From Methylomicrobium agile (GTDB taxonomy: Bacteria > Pseudomonadota > Gammaproteobacteria > Methylococcales > Methylomonadaceae), in contig NZ_JPOJ01000001.1 in the NCBI RefSeq assembly GCF_000733855.1, positions 3,241,001-3,305,000 on the forward strand: a stretch of DNA of 64,000 bases. The letters are read 5' to 3'. The notes under the pieces are model-generated. The model was not told where the DNA came from and did not search any database. It saw nothing but the letters and a program-made list of their open reading frames with translations. Positions 39,627 to 49,976 of this stretch are shown here, piece after piece (the first letter of the stretch is position 1; each line of letters begins with the position of its first letter). Made by a program: the position numbers and the translations under genes.

Positions 39627-39682
39627 CTGGCAAACGCTCGGCGAACAGGGCGGAATACAGGCTTAAGGTGTAATACAACCTT

Positions 39683-39707
39683 AAAACGGTGGTTTTACAC
39701 CGTTTTT
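39683..39707 (+). terminator. Intrinsic terminator after the hydrolase gene
   Basis: AAAACGGTG and CACCGTTTT form a 9-bp stem with a 6-base loop, ending in a run of T. Confidence 0.8.
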
Positions 39708-39825
39708 CCGGACGATGAGGGCTTCTTGATAAGAAGATATATTATAAACAATAGTTTATAGTTTTATGTGGGCTGGCATGGTATTCGCTAAGGCTTAGGC
39801 ATCTATCAATATTACGGAGATGCTG

Positions 39826-41550
39826 ATGTCTAAAGGTTTATCGCCCGGCTTACCCGAAACGGGGATTGCCGGATTAAAGGAAAATTGGCGAGCGGACCTG
39901 TTGTCGGGGTTTTTGGTGTTCTTGATCGCGCTGCCGTTGTGTCTGGGGATCTCGATGGCGTCGGGATTTCCTCCGTCCGCCGGGCTCATTACGGCGGTCG
40001 TCGGCGGCATGCTGGTTTCGAGGATCGGCGGTTCGTTCATGACGATCAACGGCCCGGCCGCCGGCCTGATCGTGGTCGTGCTGGACGCGGTGCAAAGCCT
40101 TGGGCAGGGCGACGCGATGGCGGGTTATCGCTATACCTTGGCCGCGATCGTGGTCGCCAGCGTGCTGCAAATCGCGATGGGGTTCTTCAAGGCCGGCCGG
40201 CTCAGTTCGTTTTTTCCGGCTTCGGTCGTGCATGGAATGCTGGCCGCGATCGGGATCATCATCATGGCCAAGCAGATTCATGTGATGCTCGGCGAGACAC
40301 CGGAAAGCGGCAGTCTGTTCTCGACGATCGCGCAAATTCCGCGCAGCATCGTCGACCTGAATCCGGAAATCGCCATGATCGGGGTGACCAGCATCGCGAT
40401 CCTGATTTTCTGGCAGGTGGTCCGCGAGCCGCAGCTGAAAATGCTGCCGGCGCCGATTCTGGTGGTGCTGGCCGGTATCGGTTTGGGGAAGTTTTACGAT
40501 CTCGATCATGAACACATGTATCTGTTTCTGCCGGATGCTACGTTTCTGCCGCATCACGAGGCCACGGTCGGGCCGAAGTTTCTGGTCGCGATTTCGGATA
40601 ATTTTTTGTCCAGTTTCTATTTTCCGGATTTCTCGAAAATCGCGACGGCCGAGTTCTGGGAAGCGGTGGTCGCGATCTGCCTGGTCGGCAGCCTGGAAAG
40701 TCTGCTCAGCGCCGTGGCGGTCGACAAACTCGATCCTTATCGGCGGCACTCGGACCTAGATCGCGATTTGACTGCGATTGGCATCGGTAATCTCGTGGCG
40801 GGGATGATCGGCGGGCTGCCGATGATCGCCGAAATCGTCCGGAGTTCCGCCAACTGCAACAACGGGGCGAAAACCGGCTGGGCCAATTTTTTTCACGGCA
40901 CGTTTCTCCTGCTGTTCGTGGTGCTGTTTCCGCGCCTGATCCACAGCATTCCGCTGGCGTCTTTGGCCTCTTTGCTGGTGTTTACCGGTTTTCGTCTCGC
41001 TTCGCCGAAAGAATTCGCCAAAGTGATGGGGATCGGCAAGGAACAATTGTTCATGTTCGTGCTCACCATTATCGGCGTACTGGCGACCGACTTGTTGGTC
41101 GGCGTGGCGATCGGTATCGCGGCCAAATTCGCGATCCATATGTTCAGAGGCGTCCGGCTGAATAATCTGTTCAAGATTCATTTCGTGCTGGAACGCCTGG
41201 AAAATGGCGTGCTGCTGGTCGAAATCGTCGGGGCGGCGATCTTTTCGAACTTCATGGCGTTGAAAAACGCGCTGGCCGGCATCGACAAGGGCCGGCATGT
41301 GATCTTTCAGTTGAGCAATGCTTATCTGATCGATCATACCGTGATGGAATTCCTGCACGAATTCCAGCACAATTATGAAGCACAGGGCGGCGTCTGCGAG
41401 TTCTTCGGGATGGAATACCATGATACCTACTCACGGCATCCGCTGGCTGTGCGCAAAATGAAAAGAGACCACATGTGTAGACGGCGCTCGGATCATCACG
41501 GTCTCCCGGGCTACGCGGACAATAAACGGCGTTCGACGGAGGAAGTTTAA
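39826..41550 (+). CDS. SulP-family anion transporter (bicarbonate/sulfate type)
   Basis: A 574-residue SLC26/SulP transporter with 10-14 membrane helices and a C-terminal STAS domain (about residues 440-540, GVLLVEIVGAAIFSNFMALKNAL). ADLLSGFLVFLIALPLCLGISMASGFPP and the GGLPMIAEIVRSSANCNNG signature are typical of the subgroup that includes bicarbonate transporters. GGAG seven bases before 39826 favours this ATG over the one at 39820. It is followed at once by a two-component system that may control it. Confidence 0.9.
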   Translation: MSKGLSPGLPETGIAGLKENWRADLLSGFLVFLIALPLCLGISMASGFPPSAGLITAVVGGMLVSRIGGSFMTINGPAAGLIVVVLDAVQSLGQGDAMAGYRYTLAAIVVASVLQIAMGFFKAGRLSSFFPASVVHGMLAAIGIIIMAKQIHVMLGETPESGSLFSTIAQIPRSIVDLNPEIAMIGVTSIAILIFWQVVREPQLKMLPAPILVVLAGIGLGKFYDLDHEHMYLFLPDATFLPHHEATVGPKFLVAISDNFLSSFYFPDFSKIATAEFWEAVVAICLVGSLESLLSAVAVDKLDPYRRHSDLDRDLTAIGIGNLVAGMIGGLPMIAEIVRSSANCNNGAKTGWANFFHGTFLLLFVVLFPRLIHSIPLASLASLLVFTGFRLASPKEFAKVMGIGKEQLFMFVLTIIGVLATDLLVGVAIGIAAKFAIHMFRGVRLNNLFKIHFVLERLENGVLLVEIVGAAIFSNFMALKNALAGIDKGRHVIFQLSNAYLIDHTVMEFLHEFQHNYEAQGGVCEFFGMEYHDTYSRHPLAVRKMKRDHMCRRRSDHHGLPGYADNKRRSTEEV

Positions 41551-41558
41551 TCTCCGGA

Positions 41559-41593
41559 GCGATCAGGGCGGGCGAAATACCCGCCCTGATCGC
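41559..41593. terminator. 14-bp perfect hairpin after the SulP gene
   Basis: GCGATCAGGGCGGG and its exact complement flank a 7-base loop. It follows the SulP stop by 8 bp. No T-tract follows, so termination may be partial and the downstream kinase gene may share the transcript. Confidence 0.55.
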
Positions 41594-41619
41594 AGGCGCA
41601 TCTATCCTGTTTAAAATTT

Positions 41620-43086
41620 ATGCAATTCTTGAGTAGTCCTATCCAGCATCGGGTTCTGGCCTTTTTATTGTTGATGTCGTTGACGCTGGCGATGTTCGTC
41701 GGGATGATCTGGCGCAACCTGCATCATTTCAATACGGTCTTTTTCCACGTCAATTATTCGCATAGCGTGCAGCATGCATCGGTGGCGCTGCAAAAGGCGC
41801 TGATCGATTATCTGACCAAAGTGACCCCAATCGCCCGGCACGAGCGCTTGCTGCCGACGATCGACGCGTTGAGCGGCACGGTCGCCGAATTGAATGCGCT
41901 GTTTGCGGAAAGCGGTTTTTTGGCCGAAAGCTCCGCCGGAAACATGACCCTTGTTAAGTCGATACTCGATGAATGGCGGCAACCTGGCGTGACAGACAGG
42001 CAGGAGCGTTTGATCAGCGCGCTGAATCTGCTCAGCGATACGCTGGATAACGAGCTTGGGCAGCGCGAGAAATTGCTCGGCGAGATCAGCGAAGACACGC
42101 AAACCGAACTTGATCTGGCCGCAGTCACGTTTATCGTAATCGTGGTCGTCGCGTTCGGGTTTTTCTATCGACGTATCCTACACCCTTTGCACGATCTGAG
42201 ATTGCTGCTGCAGCGCCTGACCGAAGGCAATTTTACCCGAATCACGACCGACCATCTCGATCCTTTGCTGTTGCCGGTTTTCAACAGCTATAACGAGATG
42301 GTCAGCCATCTGGCCGAACTCGAGGAAGCCAAACGCCTGTATGCGCAATCGCTTCAGCGGGAAGTCAGGCTGGCGACCCAGGCCCTGCTCGAACAGCAGG
42401 CCAGCCTGGCCCGGGCCGAACGGCTCGCGGCGGTCGGCGAAGTCGCGGCCGAACTTGCCCACGAAATACGCAATCCGCTGGCGGGCATCCAGATCGCGTT
42501 TAGCAACTTGCGGCGCGAGATCGATAATCCCGGCCAGTATGCGCGCATGGAATTGATCGGCGGCGAACTGAAACGGCTCGGCCATTTGCTCAACGATCTG
42601 CTGAACCAAAGCCGCCATGCGCCGGAAGAGCCCGACGACATCGATATTGCGATGCTGATCCGCGATCTGGCGGCATTGACCCGTTATCAGATCGCCGAAA
42701 CCATCCGTCTGGAGGTTGTGGCGCCTCCGCCGCTCAGGGCGCATTTGCCGGCGGGCGGCCTCAGGCAAGCTTTGTTGAATCTGATCTTGAATGCGGCCGA
42801 TGCTCTGGAAGGACGGAGCGGTATGATATGCGTCACGGCTGTTCGGGATGGAGAAGGTCTCAGGATCGAGGTGGCGGATGACGGTCCCGGATTTTCCCCG
42901 GAACTGCTCGAACAGGGCATTCGGCCGTTTCGGACGACCCGCCAGCGGGGCACCGGGCTCGGCCTGTCGATGGTGCAACGTTATGTCAAAGAGACCGGCG
43001 GCTGCATCGGTCTCAAGAATCTGATACCGCACGGCGCCTGTGTCTCGCTGTGTTGGCCGGCCATTGTTGAGGAGGCGCATCGATGA
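41620..43086 (+). CDS. Sensor histidine kinase
   Basis: A membrane sensor kinase of 488 residues: helix 1 near residues 12-30, a periplasmic domain to about 165, helix 2 near 166-183, a HAMP linker, a HisKA domain with phospho-acceptor H281 in AAELAHEIRNPLAGI, and an ATPase domain with NLILNAADAL, ADDGPGF and RGTGLGLSM. Its stop overlaps the response regulator ATG (ATGA), so it is the partner of that protein. The periplasmic sensor has no domain I can name; the signal is unknown. Confidence 0.93.
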   Translation: MQFLSSPIQHRVLAFLLLMSLTLAMFVGMIWRNLHHFNTVFFHVNYSHSVQHASVALQKALIDYLTKVTPIARHERLLPTIDALSGTVAELNALFAESGFLAESSAGNMTLVKSILDEWRQPGVTDRQERLISALNLLSDTLDNELGQREKLLGEISEDTQTELDLAAVTFIVIVVVAFGFFYRRILHPLHDLRLLLQRLTEGNFTRITTDHLDPLLLPVFNSYNEMVSHLAELEEAKRLYAQSLQREVRLATQALLEQQASLARAERLAAVGEVAAELAHEIRNPLAGIQIAFSNLRREIDNPGQYARMELIGGELKRLGHLLNDLLNQSRHAPEEPDDIDIAMLIRDLAALTRYQIAETIRLEVVAPPPLRAHLPAGGLRQALLNLILNAADALEGRSGMICVTAVRDGEGLRIEVADDGPGFSPELLEQGIRPFRTTRQRGTGLGLSMVQRYVKETGGCIGLKNLIPHGACVSLCWPAIVEEAHR

Positions 43087-44471
43087 TAGAGACCTTGCTG
43101 ATCGTCGAAGATGAAAAACTGTTGGGTTCCGAACTGTCGCTGCATTACCGGAAATCGGGATGGGAAGTCGTCTTGGCGACCACGCTGGCCGAAGCCGAGG
43201 ATTGGCTGGTCAAAAAAAATCTGGCGCCGTTGCTGATACTTTCGGACCTGAATCTGCCCGACGGCAATGCCCTGGATTTGATGGAAAAGATCAAGAAGAA
43301 GGCAGGGCATGCCGAATGGCTGTTTCTGACCGGCTACGGCAGCGTGCCCGATTCGGTGCGGGCGCTCAGGCTCGGCGCTTATGATTTTCTGGAAAAACCC
43401 TGCGATCTGGAGCGGCTCGATCTGGTGGTTGCCAGCGCCGCACGCAGCGCCGCAATCATCAGGCGAGTGCGCGAGCAGGCCAGCGCCGGGCATAAGCGTT
43501 ATTCGCCAAGCGCCTATGTCGGCCGGAGCCGGCAGGCGCAGGAGGTGCGGAGTTTGCTGCAACGCTTGACCCAGGTGCCGTTCAGCGCCCTGATCATCGG
43601 CGGCGAAACCGGCACCGGCAAGGGGCTGGCCGCGAAAATCCTGCACTACGGCGGCGCCCGCGCGCAGCAGCCGATGATCGAGGTGAACTGTGCGGCGCTG
43701 CCGCGCGAACTGCTCGAATCCGAACTGTTCGGCCACGAATCGGGGGCGTTTACCGGCGCGACCGCCCGGCATCGCGGCCTGCTCGAACAGGCCGACGGCG
43801 GAACCCTGTTCATGGACGAGATCGGCGAAATGCCGCTCGAACTGCAGGCCAAGCTGCTCAAGGCGATCGAGGATCACAAGGTGCGCCGTCTCGGCGGCGA
43901 AAAAGAGGTCGGTGTCGATGTGCAGATTATCGCAGCCAGCAACCGCGATCTGGAACAGATGGTGCGCGAAGGCAGCTTCCGCAGCGATCTTTACCACCGC
44001 CTGAGCGTTTTCAAGGTCATGCTGCCGCCCTTGCGTGCGGCCAAGGAAGACCTGGAGGATCTGGTGCCGTTGTTCGTTGCCGAATTCAATGCGAAAGCCG
44101 GCCAGCGCGTCAAGGATATTCCGGCGGAGGTCTGGAGCAAACTGAAAAATTACGACTGGCCGGGCAATGTGCGCGAACTGCGCAATGTGATCGAGCGTTG
44201 CGTCCTGTTTGCCGATGGGCCGGTTTTTCCGGGACAATGGCTGCAATTGCCGGGGCAGGCCAATCCGCCGCAGGTCGGGGTGACCGATAAAAACATGATT
44301 CTGCTGCCGCTGGACGGCAGCATGGCCTTGGACGACATGGACAAGTTCATCATCAAGACCGCATTGGAGCGTGCAGATTACAATCTGACCGCGGCCGCCA
44401 GGGATTTGGGGGCGACACGGGAAACCCTGCGTTACCGGGTGCGAAAATATAATTTAAAAAGCGTCGAATGA
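43083..44471 (+). CDS. NtrC-family sigma-54-dependent response regulator
   Basis: A 462-residue enhancer-binding protein: receiver domain (phospho-acceptor D55 in LSDLNLPDG), AAA+ domain with Walker A GETGTGKG, the sigma-54 contact loop GAFTGA at 221-226 and Walker B in [10 protein letters not shown], and a C-terminal Fis-type helix-turn-helix ([25 protein letters not shown]). It must activate promoters of the -24/-12 class. Targets are not known; the SulP transporter upstream is a candidate. Confidence 0.94.
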   Translation: MIETLLIVEDEKLLGSELSLHYRKSGWEVVLATTLAEAEDWLVKKNLAPLLILSDLNLPDGNALDLMEKIKKKAGHAEWLFLTGYGSVPDSVRALRLGAYDFLEKPCDLERLDLVVASAARSAAIIRRVREQASAGHKRYSPSAYVGRSRQAQEVRSLLQRLTQVPFSALIIGGETGTGKGLAAKILHYGGARAQQPMIEVNCAALPRELLESELFGHESGAFTGATARHRGLLEQADGGTLFMDEIGEMPLELQAKLLKAIEDHKVRRLGGEKEVGVDVQIIAASNRDLEQMVREGSFRSDLYHRLSVFKVMLPPLRAAKEDLEDLVPLFVAEFNAKAGQRVKDIPAEVWSKLKNYDWPGNVRELRNVIERCVLFADGPVFPGQWLQLPGQANPPQVGVTDKNMILLPLDGSMALDDMDKFIIKTALERADYNLTAAARDLGATRETLRYRVRKYNLKSVE

Positions 44472-44582
44472 TCTCGCGGGGCCTGAATTCGGAGCGTCCG
44501 GCCGATCCGGAGGGAAGTGATATCCAATCCGTTCGTTGCGGGTCGGCGCGTCTCTTCGATCTTCCTGGCCGGCGGAAAGCGG

Positions 44583-45230
44583 TCATTGACCGTTTTGCAT
44601 GTCCCGCCGATTCGGGGCGTGCCGTTTTCCGGGCCTTTGTCTCGCTTGCCCGTCCTGCCCGTTTTTCGGGGCGGCCGGGGCATTGTTCCGCCATTCCGAT
44701 CCCGCTCTGCCGTAAGCCGGGTGGTGCTCTTCAAAACCGCTGTTCTGACTTCCGGTTTCCTGCCGATCCCAATTTTGCCGGCGCGGCCCTTGCCCGGACG
44801 CATTCGGTGCGGCCGGATGCTGCGGCCATCCTTCGCGCCGATCGCCATATCCCTGGCGGTCCCGATCGAATTTCCGGTTGTCGTAGGGCTTCGCAGCCTG
44901 TACGTTCCAGTTATAATGATTCCTTGCGTCGCGGCCGCGGGAGCCGGAGTTAGGGTAAAGGGTGCCGGAAGCCGGCGAGTAGTGCCGGCCGTCGTCGTGG
45001 CGATAGGAGGGTGCCACGGTGCGGTAAGCCGGGGTAGGGTAGGTAGGGGTAGGGTAGGTGTATGTATTGTAATAATTACGTTCGACGACGCCATAGCCGT
45101 AGCCGCTGTCGTAGTAATTCGGAGAATAGCCGTAGCCGGCGCTGTCATAGTACCCTTGGGGATAGGTTGCGCAAGCCGCAGGCAATATCGCCAATCCAGC
45201 CAGAATCGCTCCTTTAATGATGGGGTTCAT
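44583..45230 (-). CDS. Tyr/Pro/Arg-rich secreted protein, possible lipoprotein
   Basis: A 215-residue protein with a signal peptide (MNPIIKGAILAGLAILPAAC); the Cys at 20 sits in a poor lipobox (P-A-A-C). The mature part is low-complexity: first Tyr/Gly-rich (GYYDSAGYGYSPNYYDSGYG), then TYPTPTYPTPAYRT, then Arg/Asn/Gln-rich, basic and probably disordered. No fold is recognised. It could be an envelope or matrix component. The antisense frames are shadows of its biased composition. Confidence 0.7.
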   Translation of the reverse strand: MNPIIKGAILAGLAILPAACATYPQGYYDSAGYGYSPNYYDSGYGYGVVERNYYNTYTYPTPTYPTPAYRTVAPSYRHDDGRHYSPASGTLYPNSGSRGRDARNHYNWNVQAAKPYDNRKFDRDRQGYGDRREGWPQHPAAPNASGQGPRRQNWDRQETGSQNSGFEEHHPAYGRAGSEWRNNAPAAPKNGQDGQARQRPGKRHAPNRRDMQNGQ

Positions 45231-45408
45231 GATTTTAGCCCTATATAATTATGAGTCAGGAAAATCATAATTGAAAATGCTGAATAGGTCATGAATACAC
45301 GGTTGTTTTTTATCCGGGAAAGGCGGGTGTCGGCCAGAGGCATAACTTTCCGTCAAGGAACAAGCGTCGCGAAGCAATCCACCGAAGAGTGAAGTGTAGA
45401 GGAACAGA

Positions 45409-46809
45409 ATGAAACAAGAAGTAATGGATGCGGTCATATCGCCCGAGGAAGGCCGCCTGGACATTCTATCGAAAGCCGAAGTCGGTAAATTGTTGGATAC
45501 CAGCCAAGGCGGTTTATACCGGGTATTCCGCAATTGCGCGCTGGCGGTACTGAATTGCGGCAGTTCGATGGACGATGGCAAGGAGCTTCTGGAACGGTAT
45601 TCGTCCTTCGGGATTCGTGTCGTCCAGCAGCAGCGCGGAATCAAGCTGGAGCTGAAAAATGCGCCTGCGCACGCCTTTGTGGACGGCAACATGATCAAGG
45701 GGATCAAAGAGCACCTGTTCGCGGTATTGCGCGACATTATCTACGTCAGCGACGAGATCAACGACAATCCGCGCTTCGATCTGCAAACCTCGGAGGGCAT
45801 CAGCAATGCGGTGTTCCACATTCTCCGCAACGCAAACATTTTGCTGCCGATGGTGGATCCGAAGCTGGTCGTCTGTTGGGGCGGGCATTCGATCAGCCGT
45901 AAGGAATACGAGTACAGCAAGCAGGTCGGCCATGAACTGGGCCTGCGCGGCCTGGACATTTGCACCGGCTGCGGGCCGGGCGCGATGAAGGGTCCGATGA
46001 AAGGCGCGGCGATCGGCCATGCGAAGCAGCGGATCAAGCACGGGCAATACCTCGGCATTACCGAGCCGGGCATCATCGCGGCCGAATCGCCGAATCCGAT
46101 CGTGAACGACTTGGTCATTCTGCCGGACATCGAGAAGCGTCTCGAAGCGTTCGTGCGGACCGGCCACGGCATCGTCGTGTTTCCGGGCGGCGCGGGCACC
46201 GCCGAAGAAATTCTGTACATTCTCGGCATTCTGCTTCATCCCGAAAACGAGGCGATGCCGTTTCCGTTGATTTTTACCGGACCCGACAGCGCGGGAGACT
46301 ATTTCGAGCAGATTGACCGGTTTATCGGCGGCACGCTCGGCACGGAAGCGCGGCAGCGCTACCGGATCATCATCGACGATCCCCGGCAGGCCGCGATCGA
46401 GATGGAAGCGGGCATCCGCCAAGTGCAAGCCTTCCGCAAGGCTGCCGGCGATGCGTATTATTTCAACTGGATGTTGCATATCGACAAAGTCTTCCAAACG
46501 CCTTTCGTGCCGACGCATCACAACATGAGCAATCTGGCCCTGCATAAAAATCAGGCCGTGCATGTCTTGGCGGCGAATCTGCGGCGGGTGTTTTCGGGCA
46601 TCGTGGCCGGCAACGTGAAGGACGAAGGGATTCGCGCGGTCGAAAAGCACGGCCATTTCGAAATTCATGGCGATCCCGAGATCATGGCGCTGATGGATAC
46701 GCTGCTGACGTCTTTCGTGAAGCAGCACCGGATGAAACTGCCGGGCAAGAAATACGTGCCTTGTTACCGGATCGTCCGGCCGGAAGCCGTCGAGGGGAAC
46801 CGGGCATAG
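45409..46809 (+). CDS. ppnN: Pyrimidine/purine nucleotide 5'-monophosphate nucleosidase PpnN
   Basis: A 466-residue nucleosidase of the LOG family with the N- and C-terminal extensions of PpnN (YgdH), which in E. coli is stimulated by (p)ppGpp and hydrolyses nucleotide monophosphates to base and ribose-5-phosphate. The LOG signature is FPGGAGTAEE, with the partner motif GCGPGAMKGPMKGAA. Length matches the family. It lies 6 bp upstream of topB, so the two share a transcript. Confidence 0.93.
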   Translation: MKQEVMDAVISPEEGRLDILSKAEVGKLLDTSQGGLYRVFRNCALAVLNCGSSMDDGKELLERYSSFGIRVVQQQRGIKLELKNAPAHAFVDGNMIKGIKEHLFAVLRDIIYVSDEINDNPRFDLQTSEGISNAVFHILRNANILLPMVDPKLVVCWGGHSISRKEYEYSKQVGHELGLRGLDICTGCGPGAMKGPMKGAAIGHAKQRIKHGQYLGITEPGIIAAESPNPIVNDLVILPDIEKRLEAFVRTGHGIVVFPGGAGTAEEILYILGILLHPENEAMPFPLIFTGPDSAGDYFEQIDRFIGGTLGTEARQRYRIIIDDPRQAAIEMEAGIRQVQAFRKAAGDAYYFNWMLHIDKVFQTPFVPTHHNMSNLALHKNQAVHVLAANLRRVFSGIVAGNVKDEGIRAVEKHGHFEIHGDPEIMALMDTLLTSFVKQHRMKLPGKKYVPCYRIVRPEAVEGNRA

Positions 46810-46815
46810 ATTTCG

Positions 46816-48867
46816 ATGAAAGTCGTTTTGACCGAAAAGCCCTCCGTGGCTCGGGACATTGCGCGCTGCCTGGGCGTCAACAACCGGCGCGACGGTTACC
46901 TGGAAGGCAACGGTTACCGGATCGTCTGGGCTTTCGGGCATCTGGTCGAATTGCAGGAGCCGGACCAGTACAACCGGGCCTGGAAACGCTGGTCCCTGGA
47001 GAGCCTGCCGATCATTCCCGAGCGTTTTGCGCTCAGGGCGCGGGGGGACGCGGCCGCGCAGAAGCAGTTGCAGACGGTCAAAAGCCTGTTGCGGAGCGCC
47101 GGCGAGATCGTGTGCGCGACCGACGCGGGCCGGGAAGGCGAACTGATCTTCCGTTACATCCTGTCCTGGTGCGGCTGCGAGGATAAGCCGTTCAAGCGGC
47201 TGTGGATCAGTTCGCTGACCGACGAGGCGATTCGCCAGGGATTCGCCCGGCTGCGCGAGGGCCGGGCCTTCGAAGGGCTCTATCGGGCCGCGAAATGCCG
47301 CAGCGAGGCGGACTGGATCGTCGGTCTGAATGCGACCCGCTATTACACGCTCAAGTTCGGCCAGGGTTCGCAGCTGTGGACCCTCGGCCGGGTACAGACG
47401 CCGGTGCTGGCGCTGGTCGTGCAGCGCGACCGGGAGATCGCCGATTTCAAGCCGAAAGATTTCTGGGAACTGCATACCTTGTACCGCGAGGTCGACTTTC
47501 AACACAGCGGCGGGCGTTTCGAGAAAAAGGAGGAGGCCGAGGCGCTCAGGGAACGTATCGACGGCAGCGATTTCCGGATTATCTCGGTCAAAGGCAAGCA
47601 GGAAAAAGTCTATCCGCCCCCTTTGTACGATCTGACCGATCTGCAGAAAGACATGAGCATCCGCCACGGCTTCACGGCCGATCAGACGCTTCGGCTTGCG
47701 CAGTCGTTATACGAAAAAAAGCACATCACTTATCCGCGTACCGACAGCCGTTACCTGAGCACGGACATGAAGCCACAGGTCAGGCCCTTGCTGCAAGCCT
47801 TGCAGGCGCGCTTCGAGCCGCAGATCGCAGCGCTGAACCTGAATCAACTGGCTTTGACCGGCCGCCTGTTCAATGACGCCGGCGTGACCGATCACCATGC
47901 GATCATTCCGACCGCCACCTTGCCGCGGTCGCCGTTGGCGGGCGATGAGGAAAAGGTCTATCAGGCGATCGCGATACGGTTCATCGCGGGGTTTTACCCG
48001 CCCTGCCTGAAGCAGGTCACCACCGTGCTCGGCGAGGCGGCCGAAGTGCCGTTCAAAACGACCGGCACGGTTATCGAGGCGCCGGGTTGGCAGGCATTAT
48101 ATAAGGATTCTTCTTCCCAGCCTGCCGAGCAGGAGCAAAAAATTCTGCCCGCTTTCGAGCAGGGCGAAACCGGGCCGCACCGGCCAGCGCTCAAACAGGG
48201 CAAGACGACTCCGCCGAAACACTATACCGAAGCCACTTTGCTGGGCATGATGGAGTCGGCCGGCAAAACCTGCGACGATGAAACACTGAAAGAAGCCTTG
48301 AAGGAAAAAGGGCTGGGGACGCCGGCGACGCGGGCCGCGATCATCGAAGTGCTGGTCAAGCGCGACTATATCCGCCGGCAGAAAAAATTGTTGCTGAGCA
48401 CCGAAACCGGGCAGCGGCTGATCGGCTTGATCGCCGACGAGCATTTGAAGTCGGCCGCGATGACCGGCGAATGGGAATCGCGCTTGAAAAGAATCGAACA
48501 GAACGAATACGATCCGCGGCAGTTCATGGAAGGGATCGTCCGTTTTACCCGCGCTATCGTGAGTTCATCCCGACGCGGCGAAGCACCGGCGGACCTGGGG
48601 CGCTGCCCTCTCTGCGGCGCGCCGGTCATCGAAGGCCGAAAAGGCTACGGCTGCAGCGACTGGCGCAAGGGTTGCAAGTTTGTGTTGTGGAAAGAGGCGT
48701 TCGGCGCGCAGATATCCCGCCGGATGGCGGCGGAATTATTGTGGCAGGGCCGTACCGCGGAAGCTTGCGGGATCACGATCGATGGCGAGCATGCGTCTGC
48801 GGTGCTGACGCTGGATCCGCGCGGCGAAATCGGCGTTGATGCAGGATTGCGCGAGCCGCGTCCTTGA
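46816..48867 (+). CDS. topB: DNA topoisomerase III
   Basis: A type IA topoisomerase of 683 residues. The TOPRIM domain starts the protein (VVLTEKPSVARDIA, then CATDAGREGELIFRYIL). The catalytic Tyr, near residue 306, is in HITYPRTDSRYLS. A C-terminal zinc ribbon (CPLCGAPVIEGRKGYGC...GCKF, near 597-620) makes it slightly longer than E. coli TopB. It decatenates replication intermediates. Cotranscribed with ppnN. Confidence 0.95.
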   Translation: MKVVLTEKPSVARDIARCLGVNNRRDGYLEGNGYRIVWAFGHLVELQEPDQYNRAWKRWSLESLPIIPERFALRARGDAAAQKQLQTVKSLLRSAGEIVCATDAGREGELIFRYILSWCGCEDKPFKRLWISSLTDEAIRQGFARLREGRAFEGLYRAAKCRSEADWIVGLNATRYYTLKFGQGSQLWTLGRVQTPVLALVVQRDREIADFKPKDFWELHTLYREVDFQHSGGRFEKKEEAEALRERIDGSDFRIISVKGKQEKVYPPPLYDLTDLQKDMSIRHGFTADQTLRLAQSLYEKKHITYPRTDSRYLSTDMKPQVRPLLQALQARFEPQIAALNLNQLALTGRLFNDAGVTDHHAIIPTATLPRSPLAGDEEKVYQAIAIRFIAGFYPPCLKQVTTVLGEAAEVPFKTTGTVIEAPGWQALYKDSSSQPAEQEQKILPAFEQGETGPHRPALKQGKTTPPKHYTEATLLGMMESAGKTCDDETLKEALKEKGLGTPATRAAIIEVLVKRDYIRRQKKLLLSTETGQRLIGLIADEHLKSAAMTGEWESRLKRIEQNEYDPRQFMEGIVRFTRAIVSSSRRGEAPADLGRCPLCGAPVIEGRKGYGCSDWRKGCKFVLWKEAFGAQISRRMAAELLWQGRTAEACGITIDGEHASAVLTLDPRGEIGVDAGLREPRP

Positions 48868-48886
48868 TTTTGGAATTGGCCGATCC

Positions 48887-49147
48887 TCAACGCTGCTGGC
48901 GCCAGCGGAAATAGGTTTTGCCGTCGTCGCAAGCCCAGCTCGCGCGCTGCGTTCCGGTTTTGCTCATCCGCAGTTCGCAGTGGTGCTCGGCTTTGAATTT
49001 TTCCCACCGCTCATCGTCCATATAAACCCGAAAATACAAACTCATCAGGATGATCACCAGCAAGGCAAACAACAAGGTCAGCAAGGAGCCGATCGGCTGC
49101 TCCTGCATGTGTTCTCCGACAGAAGAAAGTAACGGCTTTAATTTCAT
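48887..49147 (-). CDS. Small membrane protein of unknown function
   Basis: An 86-residue protein with one membrane helix (about residues 19-40, IGSLLTLLFALLVIILMSLYF) and a short hydrophilic domain with two Cys (HHCELRM and WACDDGKTYFRW). Convergent with topB. No family is recognised. Confidence 0.6.
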   Translation of the reverse strand: MKLKPLLSSVGEHMQEQPIGSLLTLLFALLVIILMSLYFRVYMDDERWEKFKAEHHCELRMSKTGTQRASWACDDGKTYFRWRQQR

Positions 49148-49440
49148 AATAACAGCCTCATTCCGTTAAACTAGACTATAGACAAGGGTAATTCGGAATT
49201 CATCCCGAAGCGATTGGAAATTTACCGCAATTCTCGCATCAGCGTCAGTGTTTTTGATGACCGAATCCGATACGGAAACGCGAGGCTTCGAAACCGCCTT
49301 ATAATGGGCGGCAGCGCAGTGAGCGCGTATCTATCATTCGGGCTGGCAAGCATAACCGGCGTCTTTGGAGACTTTGTGGCTAAAAAACAAACGGTCTGAC
49401 GCCATCGCGATCAGGCCTGGAATAACATAAGGAGAACACG

Positions 49441-49932
49441 ATGATTTACCGAGTCGAAGGCGATATCTTATTGACCCAGGCCCAGGCGATCGCGCATGGC
49501 GTGGGCCTCAACGATCCGATGGACAAAGGGCTGGCGCTCGAACTGCACGACCGGTATCCGGCCATGCACAAGGACTTCCATCGCTGGTGCCACATGCACA
49601 ATACCAAGCCGGGCGAGGCCTGGATGTGGGGTGGTCCGGACCATGTCAGGATCGTCAATCTGATTACTCAGGAAGGCGTCGACAGCCACGATCACCGGCA
49701 CGGCAAGGCGACGATCGGCAATGTCCGGCACGCATTGGACGCGCTGGTCAAAATCATTCGCCACGAAAAACTGGCCTCGTTGGCATTGCCGCGGCTGGCG
49801 ACCGGAGTTGGAGACCTGGATTGGGACGATGTCTGGCCCTTGATCGACGAGCGCCTGGGCGGGCTGGACATCCCGGTCTATGTGTACGCCGTTTACCGTC
49901 CGGGCCAAGCGGCGCTGGAGCCCGGGCTATAG
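49441..49932 (+). CDS. Macro-domain protein
   Basis: A 163-residue protein with the macro-domain pattern: MIYRVEGDILLTQAQAIAHGVG at the N-terminus, MDKGLALELHDRYPAM, VRIVNLITQEG and ASLALPRLATGVGDLDWDDVW. Macro domains bind ADP-ribose and may remove it from proteins or nucleic acids. An AAGGAG precedes the ATG. No DarT-like toxin is adjacent, so this seems a stand-alone enzyme or sensor of ADP-ribosylation. Confidence 0.85.
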   Translation: MIYRVEGDILLTQAQAIAHGVGLNDPMDKGLALELHDRYPAMHKDFHRWCHMHNTKPGEAWMWGGPDHVRIVNLITQEGVDSHDHRHGKATIGNVRHALDALVKIIRHEKLASLALPRLATGVGDLDWDDVWPLIDERLGGLDIPVYVYAVYRPGQAALEPGL

Positions 49933-49976
49933 AAGACCAAAACGGCCGGGTTTCGGCTTTGCGATGAAATGCCGCT

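Noticed and set aside
45514-47667. 717-codon minus-strand frame opposite ppnN and topB
   Set aside because: Long antisense frame caused by high GC; both plus-strand genes have clear motifs over the whole span.
49214-49399. 61-codon plus-strand frame before the macro-domain gene
   Set aside because: No ribosome site, no homologous family recognised; the following macro-domain gene has its own strong ribosome site.
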